Of a stretch of DNA of 64,000 nucleotides, positions 12,074 through 24,300 are shown in pieces. Made by a program: the position numbers and the translations under genes. Numbering within the stretch: position 1 is the first letter of the stretch; every line of letters starts with the position of its first letter. Below the pieces are notes generated by a model that made no database searches, was not told where the DNA came from, and worked only from the letters and a program-made list of their open reading frames with translations. The DNA is from Guillardia theta CCMP2712 (Eukaryota; Cryptophyceae; Pyrenomonadales; Geminigeraceae): positions 426,056-490,055 of the forward strand of contig NW_005434639.1 of the NCBI RefSeq assembly GCF_000315625.1. The letters are read 5' to 3'.

Positions 12074-13760
12074 GCTTTACCCATAGGATTTCTTGTAGAA
12101 ATGTTTCAAATCTGCGACAAGGTCAAGGCATAAGAACAGCTCCGTCACATTCCTCACCATCCCAGTACTCCATCGTCGACATGTCATCCTCTGCCATCAA
12201 TCAGTCAAGAGATCTTCTGGAGAGGTCCAAACAGACCGTCAAGCAGGGAGCAGAAGCGCGAAGACTCTTTCATCTGCCCAGCTTCGAATGCGCACTGGAG
12301 AATGCAGGTGAGTAGGAGGATGAAACGAGGAGGGAGCACCAGGGTGAACATGGCGGCGACGTGCTTAGCCTTCAGCTCTTTGCTTGTCTCCTTCAGACCC
12401 AACTTGCTTCCAACTCTGACAGGAACAGGATCACAAGGCAGTTGAGATCCTCATTCCCCGGACCTGGCGACGACATCTTGCACCTCCTTGCTCTCCAGGA
12501 ACTGCTCCTGTACCTGCGTGGCCTTGCGCTTCTCCTGTAGCAGCGACAATGGTCACCGTCGCTCAGCTTCAGTCGCTCCCTCCTTTCCTTCTTGTAACGA
12601 GGACACGAGTCGAAGAATCGCAGCGTTGTATCCCGACTGGCATGCCGACGTCAGCACGCGAACTAATCACCCTCTGCACCAGTGACCTCTCACAGGACGG
12701 AGTGATGACGTGGACGGGGTTGTATCTCCCTGCTGCATCGTCTCAGCAGGCCACACAGGACCTTCAGCTCACCTGACACGCCTGGCCCACTGACATCGAA
12801 AGCTCCTCCTGCAAACGCATGCGCACTCCTACAGTCTCGTGTCACCTTCCCCTCCCTCCTCGCCTGCTCTCACCTTGCTGATCGCTCATGACAGGAGGAG
12901 CGAAAAACATGATGTCGCGGATGGTAGCTATCGGACAGCAGATGAGGAAAACGAGCTTGCCATCTTCTTCCCAGCTCTACCAATGTGCGACATGTCACTT
13001 TGCGCCTCAGGACCTGCTGACGCACCCAAATGCTCCTCCACTCCTAACGAGACCAGCATGCTCGCATCCTCCTCCTTGAAGGGATTCTTCCAGCTACAGC
13101 ATCGTCCCGTCACATCACACGACGCATGCTCCCGACAGCAGGAGCAGAGGGTTGGAGAAGCAGCTCACGTTTGCGCCCATCGGAGCTTGTCATTCGTAGT
13201 GTTGATCTCTCTGCTCAGCCGTCGAAGAAGGTCCTGGAGCATGATGAGCGAGACGACAGCATGAAGCAGCGACAGCGTCACCTCAAGCTGCTCGAACTTC
13301 TTGATGTCCTTAGCACTTGGGTTCCTCGATCCATGACGAAAAACTCCTGCAGAAAATGGTGAAACGCGTTCTTCGCAGAGATCATCGTCGGAGTGCATGT
13401 CGATAATCCTGTTATCACCTGTAATCATCGTCGGAGTGCATGTCGAAGGAACTTCTGGTCGCGTCCATCCTTCAGGAGCTCTGCTTTCACAGTCAACAGC
13501 GCGAGTTAGGGGGAGAGTCATCACATGTAAGGCCCTTTGCTCCCAAGATGTTCGCTGCTTGCAAGCTCAGGGTCATCACCAAATCGAAAACCTCAAGCAC
13601 CTTAGCTTGTCTTGCAAAGAGTTGCAAACAGTGCAGAAGAAGAGAACGAGGATGATGAAGAAATCCGCTCTAGACCCCCTTGCCTTCATGGCAGAAATGC
13701 TGCTGATGAGAAACAAAATGCAAGGGGTTAGGAAAGGTTGACAATGGATTGAAACTGACA
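10823..13760 (-). CDS. ARM/HEAT-like helical protein with C-terminal membrane anchor, multi-exon
   Basis: Minus-strand exon candidates run from about 13.7 kb down. They are AKVLEVFDLVMTLSLQAANI (about 13560-13620), KFEQLEVTLSLLHAVVSLIM and DLLRRLSREIN (about 13200-13350), EDASMLVSLGVEEHLG (about 13030-13090), and CILQCAFEAGQMKESSRF (about 12230-12310). They continue with MLPLVTLLGLFQDPFQ (about 11770-11820), LRRVLVMVNERPVKLAA and PLDSLIRIISDRQDTPRKLL (about 11200-11360). The final exon reads RFEQKLQEADTSETRLA and then a hydrophobic helix (LIFIFFLLFSFSLLAFTAWF), ending SRL and a TAG at 10823-10825. That is a good tail-anchor or C-terminal TM segment. The helical pairs recall importin/exportin or other ARM-fold proteins, but I cannot name the family. 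It may be more than one gene. Confidence 0.5.
11976..12072. repeat. (ATC)n microsatellite
   Basis: About 32 near-perfect CAT/ATC units with two TTC interruptions lie inside the minus-strand ARM-like gene, presumably in an intron. It produces poly-His or poly-Ile frames that should not be annotated. Confidence 0.95.
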
Positions 13761-13764
13761 TGTC

Positions 13765-14103
13765 TGATCGACTCGAGTGTTTGCAGGTGTCAAGTTTTTT
13801 GGCCCTTCATGATGGCTGGCTGGGAAAATCCGAATCGATTGAAGCAACTCATGTTAACCGTTCACTTCAAGTTCATCTTGTCTTCTTTTCATTTACTGGC
13901 AAATGAGCAGGTCAGAGTAAATCAATAGACTTGTATGTCTAGTACTGCATAAAAATTACAGGCAGAGTGCATTCAACTCAATCCTTTCTTATTGGAAATC
14001 ATCTTTCTTTGGAAGTCTCTAGTATGCCTGCAAGTGTTCTGTTCTCCCATTATTGTCTTCCCATTCAGAGTGATCAAGAATTTCTCAACATCGCCGACCT
14101 TTT

Positions 14104-14135
<32 letters not shown>

Positions 14136-15480
14136 AACGTTTCCCTGTTGAGTCTTTCATCTCATTCCTCTCACATATTCAAGCTCTCCTGCTCCTGCTT
14201 CACCATCCTCCCCCGTATGGCTTCTTCGATCTTGTATTTCCCTACTCCGATTGTCATGTTCTCTTCTTTTCAGAGATCGAGCTTCTTTGTTTCAGCGTAG
14301 GAACTCAAGGTTCTTCTCGGTTTTGGGTCCTGTGCATTCCTCCCCTTCCTCCTCGCGTCTTTCACCACTCTCCTCTTCTCGTCCCTCCTCTTCAGCATGA
14401 CTCCTTCGCTTCGCCCCCAATTTCTCCCCTCCCGTCCTCATGTCCATTCCATGAACATGAAAGGGGGCCTGAGGGGTGGGGTAGTTTTACCTCTCTGCTT
14501 GAGAGGACCCTCCCTTGCAGGCATGTGTTCCCTGCTAGAGGGGGTAGGGTGATACCCAAGGGGTTCAGGGGGGTGTCACCACACATAAAAGGAGGAATCT
14601 CGAGATTTTCAAACTAAAAGTATGACGAGAGGGGTGGGTAGTGCTGATTCAAGGAATAGGAGGGGTTATTTGTCATACAAACTGGGGGGTGGGGTAGTGG
14701 TACGTGTGTGTCTTTCGTCGAACATCACCATGTGACAGGTCACGTGGTCAGAATCAGGAACAATGTAGGGAGTGATGATGGTGCAGGACAAGCCAACAGA
14801 AGTCTGCTGGCTGCGACTTCCTGTGTGCAGAGACATACGTGAACATCATAGCGATGGATCAAGAGTGAAGTTAGCAGGATGATACGATAAAAGCCTTCCA
14901 TGGAAACATGCAAATGATGCCTGTATGGGAAAGGATGTTGCACAAGAACCATTGCAAGGGCTGAATCGACTTCATGTTACGTATCTCTGTTCACCTAGTG
15001 TTAACCTCCGTGCCGATGGTACAGCCAGTGTGCTTGCCAACGTTTCTCTCGTCATTGGTGGGTCACGAAGACGGGCATATACTTGATGCCATTCTGATCA
15101 TGAGGGGGTCAGGTCTGTAGCTCAAACCACAACGAGAAGAACCTTGATGATAGGCTTTGGCAACGGAGAGCCTTTTTTCCATGTGTGGAGGTGAGCAGCA
15201 TGAAGCTCGTAGCCTGGATATCGGGGGGGTTTCACAGTCCTGAGAATGTTTAGGGGGATCTCTAGAGCAACAATGATCATCACCTGGGTGCTTGCACAGG
15301 CACGATCGCCCTCTGCATTTGTTGCCTGTGTCTGCTCGAGAGGTTAAAGGCTGTTGGTGCATTATGGGATATATCTTACAGTTGATGGAGAAGCTTTGGC
15401 TTTGAAGAATACTTTCCCTTTTTCCTGGAGACACAGCATCAGCGAGAAAAAATTGTGCAGTTGAAATTGAAAGTCGCAAG
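13765..15480. other. Long intergenic stretch, no gene seen
   Basis: 13.8-14.4 kb is pyrimidine-rich on the plus strand, with a short CTAT/CTTT tract at about 14107-14135. 14.45-14.70 kb is G-rich, with several GGGGGT/GGGGTAG runs like those at 5.5-5.8 kb. 14.7-15.48 kb shows no supported exon. Promoter elements of the flanking genes may lie here, but I cannot identify them. Confidence 0.45.
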
Positions 15481-15482
15481 TC

Positions 15483-16875
15483 CTACTTTGCAGGTGCTTC
15501 CTCTTCGACAGGCTCCTCGACCACTGCAGGCTTCTTCTTTGACATCTTTGGCTCAGCTGGTGGTTCTTTCGCTACGGTTAAACACAGTTTCACCATACTT
15601 TGAGTCCCCATTTACCTGGCACTTCACCAGGAGGGCCTGCTGGACCTTCAGGCCCCTCCTTGCCTGTTGTCGCAGCTCACATGGCAGTGAAGGAGGTTCC
15701 GCATGACAAGTACCTTCGGGCCCCGGCGGACCCTCCGCGCCTGCGGGTCCTTCGTCTCCTTTCGCCCCGGGAGGTCCGGGAGGTCCTACAATGACTGAGC
15801 TGACCGCAAGGAGGGAGGAACTGCTTACCCGGAGGACCGACTCCAGCTGGACCTGGAGGCCCTGCTGGCCCTGGCGGTCCGACCCTTGTCTCAAGGTTCA
15901 GGATAGCCTGATACCTGAAAAATGCACGCGCAGTCAGGAGTAAAAACAACCGTTTGCCAGCTTTGTACTTAGCAAGCAACATCTTGTTGTTTGCATCATC
16001 GATTGCAACCTTGAAAAAGCATCAGAGCCAGAAGGAGCAAATGATGGCTGCGGTCACCTGATTGTCCAAGTTTGCTATTTCCATAGTGTCGGTGGACAGT
16101 TCTTTTGCCATTCTCTCCAGGAGATCGCTCCAAGCACTGGAGAGACCTGGAACAGTCATCATCAGCACACCTGGACCTAGCATGGCCTTGGTTTTTGCCT
16201 CCTTTCTTCGTTGATGGATCCGCGACTTGTTCTCCAGGCAGCACGTACGGTTTGTAGTAGGTCTCAGCTCCCGGCATGAGACCTGTTCATAGAACCAATT
16301 CACACGCATCGCACTGCCGAGCTCAAGCAAAAGAATGCCGAGCAAAAGAGTGTCGAGCAAACATGGATACCGGATGTTTGCGCTGTGGGAAACGGGGGAT
16401 ACCTGTCAACAGGTCATGCATCTTTCCCAATAGAACTTCACGTACGCTGAAGCAGGAATGGAAGCCGGGTCGACACTCACACCCGGATACAGGGGAGGAG
16501 CACTGTTGATCAGCGTGATTCAGAAAAGCCCTGTCATTCTAATCGAGAGCCTCACGTTGCCATTGCGCCTCCCACAACGATGTTGGTGGTCGGCGATCCA
16601 GAGCTGGTGGTGGTAGTGGTATAACGGACAACCTGTCGGTGTGATGGTCACAATCTGCCTGCACATTGGGCGTCAGGCGTTACCGGCAGTTGCTGCAGTC
16701 TTGCTTGCTTCTGCGAGTAGCTTGAGGTCTCGCGGAGCATCGCGCGCTTGTTGCCGCCGGTGAACCATACTGTACACACCAGGGCAAATGCCTGGAGGGA
16801 CGGGAAAATAACGTCATTCGATTTCCTCAGGAGGAGAAGAGGCGCACCGAAGCTACTGCCGACAGCCCGACCCAT
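15483..16875 (-). CDS. Collagen-like protein with N-terminal hydrophobic anchor
   Basis: The start at 16875 gives MGRAVGSSFG followed by a hydrophobic stretch (LQAFALVCTVWF) that could be a signal or type II anchor. Middle exons include LGPGVLMMTVPGLSSAWSDL and MAKELSTDTMEIANLDNQ (about 16060-16180), then NKMLLAKYKAGKR joined over a 33-37 bp intron to YQAILNLETRV. Gly-X-Y triplets then run over three exons: GPPGPAGPPGPAGVGPPG (about 15830-15885), GPPGPPGAKGDEGPAGAEG (about 15710-15785) and EGPEGPAGPPGEVP (about 15610-15650). The last exon is AKEPPAEPKMSKKKPAV to EEEAPAK with a TAG at 15483. Collagen triplets form triple helices, and a matrix or surface role is inferred. The triplet block is short, about 16-18 triplets. 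Confidence 0.75.
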
Positions 16876-17563
16876 CTACGCGAGTCTCGTTTGTTTGATG
16901 ATAGTGATCCTGGCCCGATGACCTGGTTGGAGGAGGTGCCATCTACAACACAACGTGAGGAAATATCGCGCCCTCCTTCCCTTCTGCCCTCCTTTCCACG
17001 TCCCCGTCCCCTCTCCAAGTACGCACACATACATACACATACACGCATATTACACATCACACATACATACATACACATATACACATACACACACGCATAC
17101 ACATACACGCATGCATACGAGCATGTCGATACACAAATACATAAACTGGCACATCTCTTTCCTCTTGCTCCCTCTTGTTCCTCGCTCTTTACGTACATGT
17201 TCCCCCGCGCCCCAGCGCCATGGCCTGCACCCTTATTCTCTCTGCCGGAGGACGACCACTAAAACATTTATTGATTTCAAGAATCATGTCCTTTGTTTAT
17301 TCTAATTTGACCGGAAGAATCCAAATTATATTTTCAACTTATAGAAGTTTAGGACCCTGACGGGATCATCGCATTCACATTGATCGAAGAGTCAACATTC
17401 GCGAGGACCGCATCCCCACTTACTACTGAGTGTGCCGGGCCGATTCCGGGACTGGGCCCGCCGGGCGGGCCGGCCCCACTGACCGTACGGGGAGGACTAC
17501 ATATGATTCGATCAGACAGACAGGCCAACCCTTAGTGTGGGAATTTACAGGTATTCGGAGTCC
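16876..17563. other. Intergenic with dinucleotide tract and GC palindrome
   Basis: 17027-17117 is a CA/TA-rich tract (see the repeat entry). 17455-17471 is a near-perfect GC palindrome, GGCCCGCC-G-GGCGGGCC, between two smaller CCGGG elements. It sits close to the 3' end of the channel gene. No exon was seen. Confidence 0.5.
17027..17117. repeat. (CACATA)n-like CA/TA microsatellite
   Basis: An imperfect tract of ACAC/ACAT units about 90 bp long in intergenic DNA. It makes Thr-His-Tyr or Cys-Val-Tyr frames that are not genes. Confidence 0.9.
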
Positions 17564-20500
17564 TCAATTAAAGTTCACCGTGTAGGGGTCAACTTGTGAG
17601 TAGCCTTGAATCGTAGAGTCGGCTGATTCAAAGATCTTCCGTCCTTTCTCGATGATTTGCTGTAGATCTTCGGCCGGGCGTCGAGTCAGTCGCCCTCCGA
17701 TCTCTCAGCTGAATGTCGGCAGCTGACGTTGCCTTGTTGGGGTCGCGCAAAGTTGCTCTTGAGGCGCCACGGGGCTCATACTTGTCGACGAGGATGTAGC
17801 CTGTGGTTAGACGTTGATTCACTTCCTCCACCATCCTGGAGCCTCCGGCAGCTGGCAGCGGCTTCTGCGAACGCGATGAGCTGTCCTGCTGGCCATTGAG
17901 ATCCAAGGGGGTGGAGCCGAACTGCTGCTGGCACATCAGCTCCATCATGTGCGCCATGGATGCGATCTGCTCCTGCATCGTCTTCAAGATCTCCTCGTTG
18001 AGGTTCGACTCTGAGCGATTCCTTTCCAAGGACCCGAGCCTCGTGGAGACCTTCGCCATCCTGACTGCCATGGCTGAGACCTTAGCCTCTATCCGCTCGA
18101 TCCCCGCTGAAAGCCTCAGGTCGCAGCCTTGGTTCTTGTTCTCCTCCAGGTCGTCGAGCGACGGCACAGCTGCCTTCCAGTGCGAGAAGGAGCGGATGAG
18201 AGTAGAGTAGAAGAGCTTGCGGACGATCTCCTGCTTCGACTTGCGAGCTGACTTGGAGGCGTTGAAGAGGGGGTTGTTGATCTTGTCGACGGAGAAGAGG
18301 AGGGACTTGAGCAGGAGCATGACGTTCTGATTGAACTCGTGCGTCTCGCTCTTGAGGGCCACTGAGACCTGCAGCTCGAACCCTCAGCCGTTGCGTCAGT
18401 TGAGTTCATGACAGCCTACCTTGCGGTGGACGTAGTTTGACATCTGCTTCAAGATGATTTGCTCGAACCCAGCTAGGCCGAGCTCACCATCGGAGTTGAG
18501 AAGTTTTCTAGAGTCTGTGAGGTAGAAGAACTCCTCCTCTGTGAGAGAAACCGGAGGATCAAGGCTCAGTTTCTGTCCATATCATGTCACGGGCTCGAGG
18601 CTCCTGGCCCTCCTCTCTGTCTCCTCGTTCACCTTTAAGCCCACGTTGAGCTCTGCAAGGTCGACAGACCCAGAGTCATCGAGGTCGATGGTCTGAAGGA
18701 GCAGAAGTGAGAGGAGGAGCATGCGGGTGCAGGAGGCATCTGCTGCAAGAGAAGTGGAGGATGTCAAAACTTTCACACCTGATAGAGCTGGGAGATCTTG
18801 GAAGACAACTCCTCCAGTGTGCCGAAGTCCATGAGACTTAAAACAAGCGGATCCAACGGGCCCTTGTCACGGAAGGTCCTTGAGACGTCGGCCTGAACAT
18901 GAGTCACTCGATCTCGTCCTTTGGTCGCAAAGATAGACGACAACAGTTTTCTGCTCCTCCTGACTAGTCTTTTCCTGTCTCTCCCGCTCGACCGTTGAGA
19001 TGAACTCGTCCAACAGGACAGCGACAACAATGTTCATCATAACCTGCCAACTCTCGATGAAGGCGAGGAGAGAGAAGCCACGAAAGAAGTTACCACATTG
19101 ACAATGAGCATGTAGACAACGAAAAACAGCCCGATCTAGTAGGGCATAGAAAGCAGTCAAGACGTCTATTCCGCAATCGCCTTCAAGAAATCGACGCACC
19201 AGAAAGTTTTCGGTCGGTTTCCCATCAAATAGTGACCTTACAACCGCCGAGGCCCATGAATCTCCTGTTGCCATTTGAAAGAGGGTGAACATGGATTTGA
19301 AGAAGTCTCCGAAGAAGTCTTCCTCCTTCACAGCAAACAGTTTTGTTGCTATGATGGCGAAGATGGAAGTAACTATCAGGAGGATGGCGAAGGCGTTGAG
19401 GACTGGAACGACTAGTTTGCAATTACCGTCAACACCGTGAAAGTCGCTAGATCACTTTTCAGGAATACCGGAGGAGGACAAGGCATTGATGAGGACGCGG
19501 AAGGAGTACAGCATCCTGTATGCGCGAGAGTTTAGTCTAGCAGTTGGAGGGGAGCAGCACCTGAAGACTCGAATCATCTTGAAGATTCGGATGAGACGAA
19601 GAGCGTTCAGGCCGGGAATCCCTTGGACAATCTCTGACATGACGGAAACAGCAACCACGAAGAAATCTGAGAATGTAACAGATGAGAAGTGGAAGTACAA
19701 GAAAACACTTTAAGCTGGAACAACCTAAAAGGTTCCATCCATCTGACACAAAGTTCCAAAACCAGTTGCTCAAAAGGTTCCATATCAGCTCCTGTGCGAC
19801 AAGGTTAGCAGGGTAATGATCAGGGAAAGGATGGAGTGTATCACCAAGCAGAAGACCAAGAGGAAACAAATCTCGAGGGTCCCGAGCACACCGGCACTGG
19901 CAGAGCTCGATTTCGTTTGTTGTTGGGCTGACATGATGGCGGTGACAAACGAGGCCATGATGACCGAGGAGAAGAAGATCTGAGAGAGGCTACTTTCGTA
20001 AAGCTTCTTCGATTTCCTCTGGAACCTGGTGAAGACTGTTTCTTCCTTTCTTGCCTTCTGCTTCACATACACCTTCGCTGCATGCTGGACCGCCGAGACC
20101 TGTCAACATTCTTCAGACCCGATGCCACTGGTTGTGACAAAACTGCTCTCTCACCCATATTTCCTTCTCCTGTGGAGTGCCTGCCAGTAAAACTGTTGGC
20201 TTTCCTGAATTCTGGCCTTCTGGGACTGTCTTTATCACGAAAATCTTTTCATCTGGCTCATCCTGGAAACTTTAGTGTTATAGCGTTCACCCTAGAGCCT
20301 CTTTGTCACTTACGTCAACCATCTTCAGCGAGACGATCCTGTTCCTGACTTTCGAGTCCGATCTCAACAGCTTGTCATCTCTCACAGCAACGCTCTCGAT
20401 CTCGTCCAGGGGGATGAAGTCAATTATTTCGTCCTCTCCTAGTTTTCCGATCAGAATCTTGTCTGAGCACAGACAAACTCGTCGAGGATTCCAAGTAACC

Positions 20501-20686
20501 CCAAAGGAGCTGTGATGACACGGTCAACCTCTACTCTTCTTGAACCTGAGATCACCTGTAGGCTTGTCTGTGAAGTTCTGCAGACAAGATACAGTCTTCT
20601 TCAGGCGGGAGTTTGATCAACTCCAGCGAGTTTATTTCTCGCTCTCGCAATTTGCCCCTTCTCATGCTCATGAAGATGGCGGCCAT
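17564..20686 (-). CDS. Single-domain voltage-gated cation channel with N-terminal PH domain and C-terminal EF-hands
   Basis: The ATG at 20686 opens MAAIFMSMRRGKLRERE. A 46-bp intron (20510-20555) leads into a PH domain: RVCLCSDKILIGKLGEDEI, IPLDEIESVAVRDDKLL and NRIVSLKMVD, then KIFVIKTVPEG to the conserved Trp in EKEIWVSAVQHAAK. S1-S2 follow (IFFSSVIMASFVTAIM; LEICFLLVFCLVIHSIL). S3 is WNLLDFFVVAVSVMSEIV, and S4 carries Arg/Lys every third residue (LNALRLIRIFKMIRVFR). The pore is FFKSMFTLFQMATGDSWAS, and S6 is LFFVVYMLIVNVVMMNIVVA. The C-terminal part holds an EF-hand loop DLDDSGSVDLAE (about 18670) and a degenerate second one, then coiled coil. The TGDSW filter resembles that of protist EukCat/CatSper-like Ca or Na channels. 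The last exon may read EDLQQIIEKGRKIFESAD to a TGA at 17564; an unspliced reading stops at 17628. Confidence 0.85.
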
Positions 20687-20689
20687 TCT

Positions 20690-20733
20690 CTCTCTCCCTC
20701 TCCCTCTCCCTCTCCCTCTCCCTCTCCCTCTCT
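20690..20733. repeat. (TCTCCC)n microsatellite
   Basis: Six to seven TCTCCC units sit immediately upstream of the channel start codon, on the 5' side of the gene, so they may be in its 5' UTR or promoter. Confidence 0.9.
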
Positions 20734-21390
20734 TCCAAGGCTCAGTTCAGATCGATGTTTCACACAATGAGACCGAGTACTGCTTGTTTTTGATGCAAGT
20801 CAGTGACTGTGGGACAACCTCTGCCTTGTCGGCTCCATTCTTCAAGGAGGTGGTCGCATCTTTTCATCTGACTGGAGTTCCATTCTCCTGACCGCCGCCG
20901 CCCGGTCAAACAGCCGAGTCATTTGGTTTCTTTACAACCAATTGTAAATCCAGATAGAAGGCTACCGAGAGTCGCGGTATCGTGATCTCCCCGCGATCTT
21001 GCTGATTTTACTACAGGATTATATACTTTTCATGCCCTTTAAAACACTTGTAGTGCAATTAGAGGTCACGTTACCTTCGAGGTTCCGACGATCACAGGGT
21101 GAGGCGGGCCGAGGTCAAGGCACAACTTAAGTAAATGTTTCACTTAAGTTTAGTCCCTCTTCCCCGCTCATGTCCCTTGTCAGTTTGCGATCATGTCAAT
21201 CAGCTGGTCGGGCGAAAATAAGCGGCAAATGGAGGAAGAGGAGCAGGAGTCTCAACGATCTCCTTCCGTCTTCTCTTTATCTTCTTGCTCTTCTCAATCT
21301 CATCTCTTTATGACGCTGCTTTCACATTCACATAGTTCTCATCTAGCCCATGCATTCTCAACTTGCTTTCTCTCGAACTTTTTCACCGGC
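20734..21390. other. Divergent intergenic region between channel and mosaic protein genes
   Basis: About 650 bp separate the two divergent starts (20686 minus, 21391 plus). It should hold both promoters. A plus-strand frame opens at 21193 in phase with the mosaic gene, but the hydrophobic signal peptide begins only at the ATG at 21391. No recognisable promoter motif was found. Confidence 0.4.
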
Positions 21391-24300
21391 ATGAAGATAA
21401 TCAACATCATCTTGTTGCTCCTAGTCGTCCCTTGTCAGACATCGACATATTCCTGCATCTCTCAGACGTGCATGTTGCCTGTCGAAATGTACTGCTACAT
21501 CGGCATGGATGCTTGTTGGTGTGATTATCATCAGACGGGAATACAGATGCCTTCTCAAACAACCTACTATCGATATCTTACGCCTTGTCGAACATGTTGG
21601 ACGAGCTTTCGCGGGCCCCTTGGTCCTGACGATCCGCGAGGATGTATGATACCAGGAGGGCTGTCGGAGCCCTCCCTCACCACAGCTCGCTCAGCACTTC
21701 AAGTTCTCTTCACCGACACCAACGGAGCCAACTGGAAGAGATCCGATGGATGGACGACTAGCGCAGACCCTTGCAAGTATTTTGGCGTCACATGTCGAGG
21801 CGACTCGGTTGTCGCCCTCCGGCTGCCGGCAAACAACCTGCAGGGGAGAATTCCCAGCTCTCTCGCAACTCAACTCCCTCTCCTGGAACACCTTGACCTC
21901 TCCTCCAACCGCCTGCAAGGATCCCTGCCCTCTCAGATCGGCTCTTTCCCGCTGCTCGTCCAGCTCAAGCTCAGCAGGAATCGACTGAGTGGAGCTGTAC
22001 CTGACTTCTCCCAAGCTCACTTCCTCGCCGAGGTATGACCACTTGTGGGGAGCAGGAGTTAACTTGCAGTCGCAGATCGATCTGAGTGAAAATCAGTTCG
22101 ACGGCTCCTTGTACCTCAGTCGCCTCCCTCAACGAGTAGTTCAAGCTCAAACCATCATCGCATGCTCTTTCTTCAGTGTCGCCAGCAACGGATTAGAACT
22201 TTTGCAGACTGGAAACTTTCCCTCCGGCCTAGACCTCGCAAACTCATCCTTGATGCTCCTCGACCTCTCAAACAACTTTTTCTCCGGTACATGTCACGTT
22301 AGAGCCTCTGAGACCCGATGAAACTAGATTAGCTCTCCTTTCTCACTCACTGACCTCTCTGACCTCTGCCTCAGGATCGCTTCCCTCAGCGCTGTTTCAG
22401 TTCCCGACACTCAAGTACATCTCATCGCTTGTTTCCTTCTACCTCGCTGACCTTGCCTGGTGCTTGAAGATACCTCAACGTTAGAAACAATTTCTTCTAT
22501 GGACCCTTGCCAGACCTGGCGGAAGCCAACAGGTTTACATGATCACCACAAGTCAAATCAACAATAACAGCTGATGTCTTGTTTCAGCCTAAGGAGGCTG
22601 GACTTGAGCAAGAATCTTTTCTATGGAGAGCTTCCCCTGTCTTTCTTGAACCTCTGGCCACCACAAGGATCCCTCGTGCGTCTCTCCTGCCACCTCTGAT
22701 CCTCTCTCATCCTTCTGTGCAGGTTGCTGACGATCTCAGAGGCTCCTGGGGAGATGGAGGTCTTCTCTTGGACCTGTCCGGCACGTGCATAGGAGGCAAC
22801 ATCTCCGTCATGGATCGCAGTATGAATCAAAGTCTGCTGCAGGACAAGATCAGCAGGGTGAGGGCCGTGACCGATGGGATGTTCGAGTGCCAGCCCAATT
22901 CATCGCTGGCCAATCAGACGGCAGCATGCGGGGAGATGTGCTTGTCGTCGGGCAGCTGCAGGGTTGGACTGGTTTGCAAGGACATGTACACTTGGAGGGA
23001 GCTCCCGAGAGGGGGGGGGGAAGGGGGGCAGAGTGTGTCCTGTGGTCCCGCAGGCATGTGCGTCTGCAGCCTACCTCTGGGGGAGTTTGTTCGCCCTTCC
23101 TGTCCTGCTAACGCTTCCTCCATGGCCGTGCAGCAAGTTGCTGTCTCTGCCGAGCTCCTGCTCAACGTTTCTCGCAGGCAGTTTTGCGAGAGTGTCGCTC
23201 CTTTCAAGCCCCTCCCCGACAGCGACTGGTCCTGGTGGAGCGGACAGATCGACTTCTCGAGCTCCCTGGTCAGCCCTCAAGATTGCGAGCAGCTCCGAAC
23301 CCTCCTTCCTCGTGCTGTGCTCCTTCGCTGCCCATCTGATTCCCCGCCGACTTGTCTCGCACTCAATGTTGACGGCGGGGTGGCTGCCGTTGCGGGGTCA
23401 GTCGTAGGGATGCAGTTTGGAGCGATCGTGACGTCAGAGGTTCGAGATTCGAGCTTCTATCACCTCTCCCTTCCCGTCAAGAGGTTCTGCCTGGGCTCGT
23501 CCTCGTGTCCAGCTGTGACAGTGACGTGGAGGACGCAGCAAGGGAGCGCGAGGAGAGGACGAGAGTTTTTCTCCGGACGAGGTTCTCTGACATGGACGTC
23601 AGGAGACCAGCAGACAAAGCTGCTGCAGGTCAACCTCCCCCTGGCCGGGCCCTACGGGGGATCGCTTGCGTATGATGTCATCTTAGAAGGAAGCTCAGGG
23701 TCCAGCTGCGGGCGGAGGTGCAAGGGGGAGGCAGACTGTGATGTGGGACTCGCCTGCAAGAGAAGCAAAGACTGGCACGAGCTAGCGCCCGGCCTCCTCT
23801 GGGATGAACGTTGCAGTCCTCTGGAGGTCTGTAACTGCAGCAGGAGGACTGGAGACTTCACGTTCCCTCCTTCATGCAGTGATGCTCAGACCCCGAGCAA
23901 CGGGGACATGGTCCTCCCTCCCTTCAAGTCGTCCAGCTCCATCTCCGTGCAGGGCTGCTGGACTTCGCGGCATCTGCCAACTTCTGCCGCCGACTCATGC
24001 GATGTGAGTATCAAGAGCTCCTGCGGAGATAGCGTGCGGCATGTCAACGAGCAGTGCGACGATGGAAACTCCAACAACTTCGACGGATGCTCCTCCACCT
24101 GCACAGTCGAGAGCTGGTACGTGTGCCACGGGGGATCCCTGAATCATCAAGATCAGTGCGTCTGGAAGGACTCGAAAGCTAGTCTGGCGTTTGAGTGGAT
24201 CAATACGCAAGGGCTGCTCAACTCGTTGATTAATTCTGCCTACTTCTCAAGTTACGGGGACAAGGGATGCGTGCTTGACCCCTTCCCTCCCCTCGATCCA

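Noticed and set aside
11945-12133. Poly-His frame over the ATC tract
   Set aside because: Simple-sequence artefact within a minus-strand gene.
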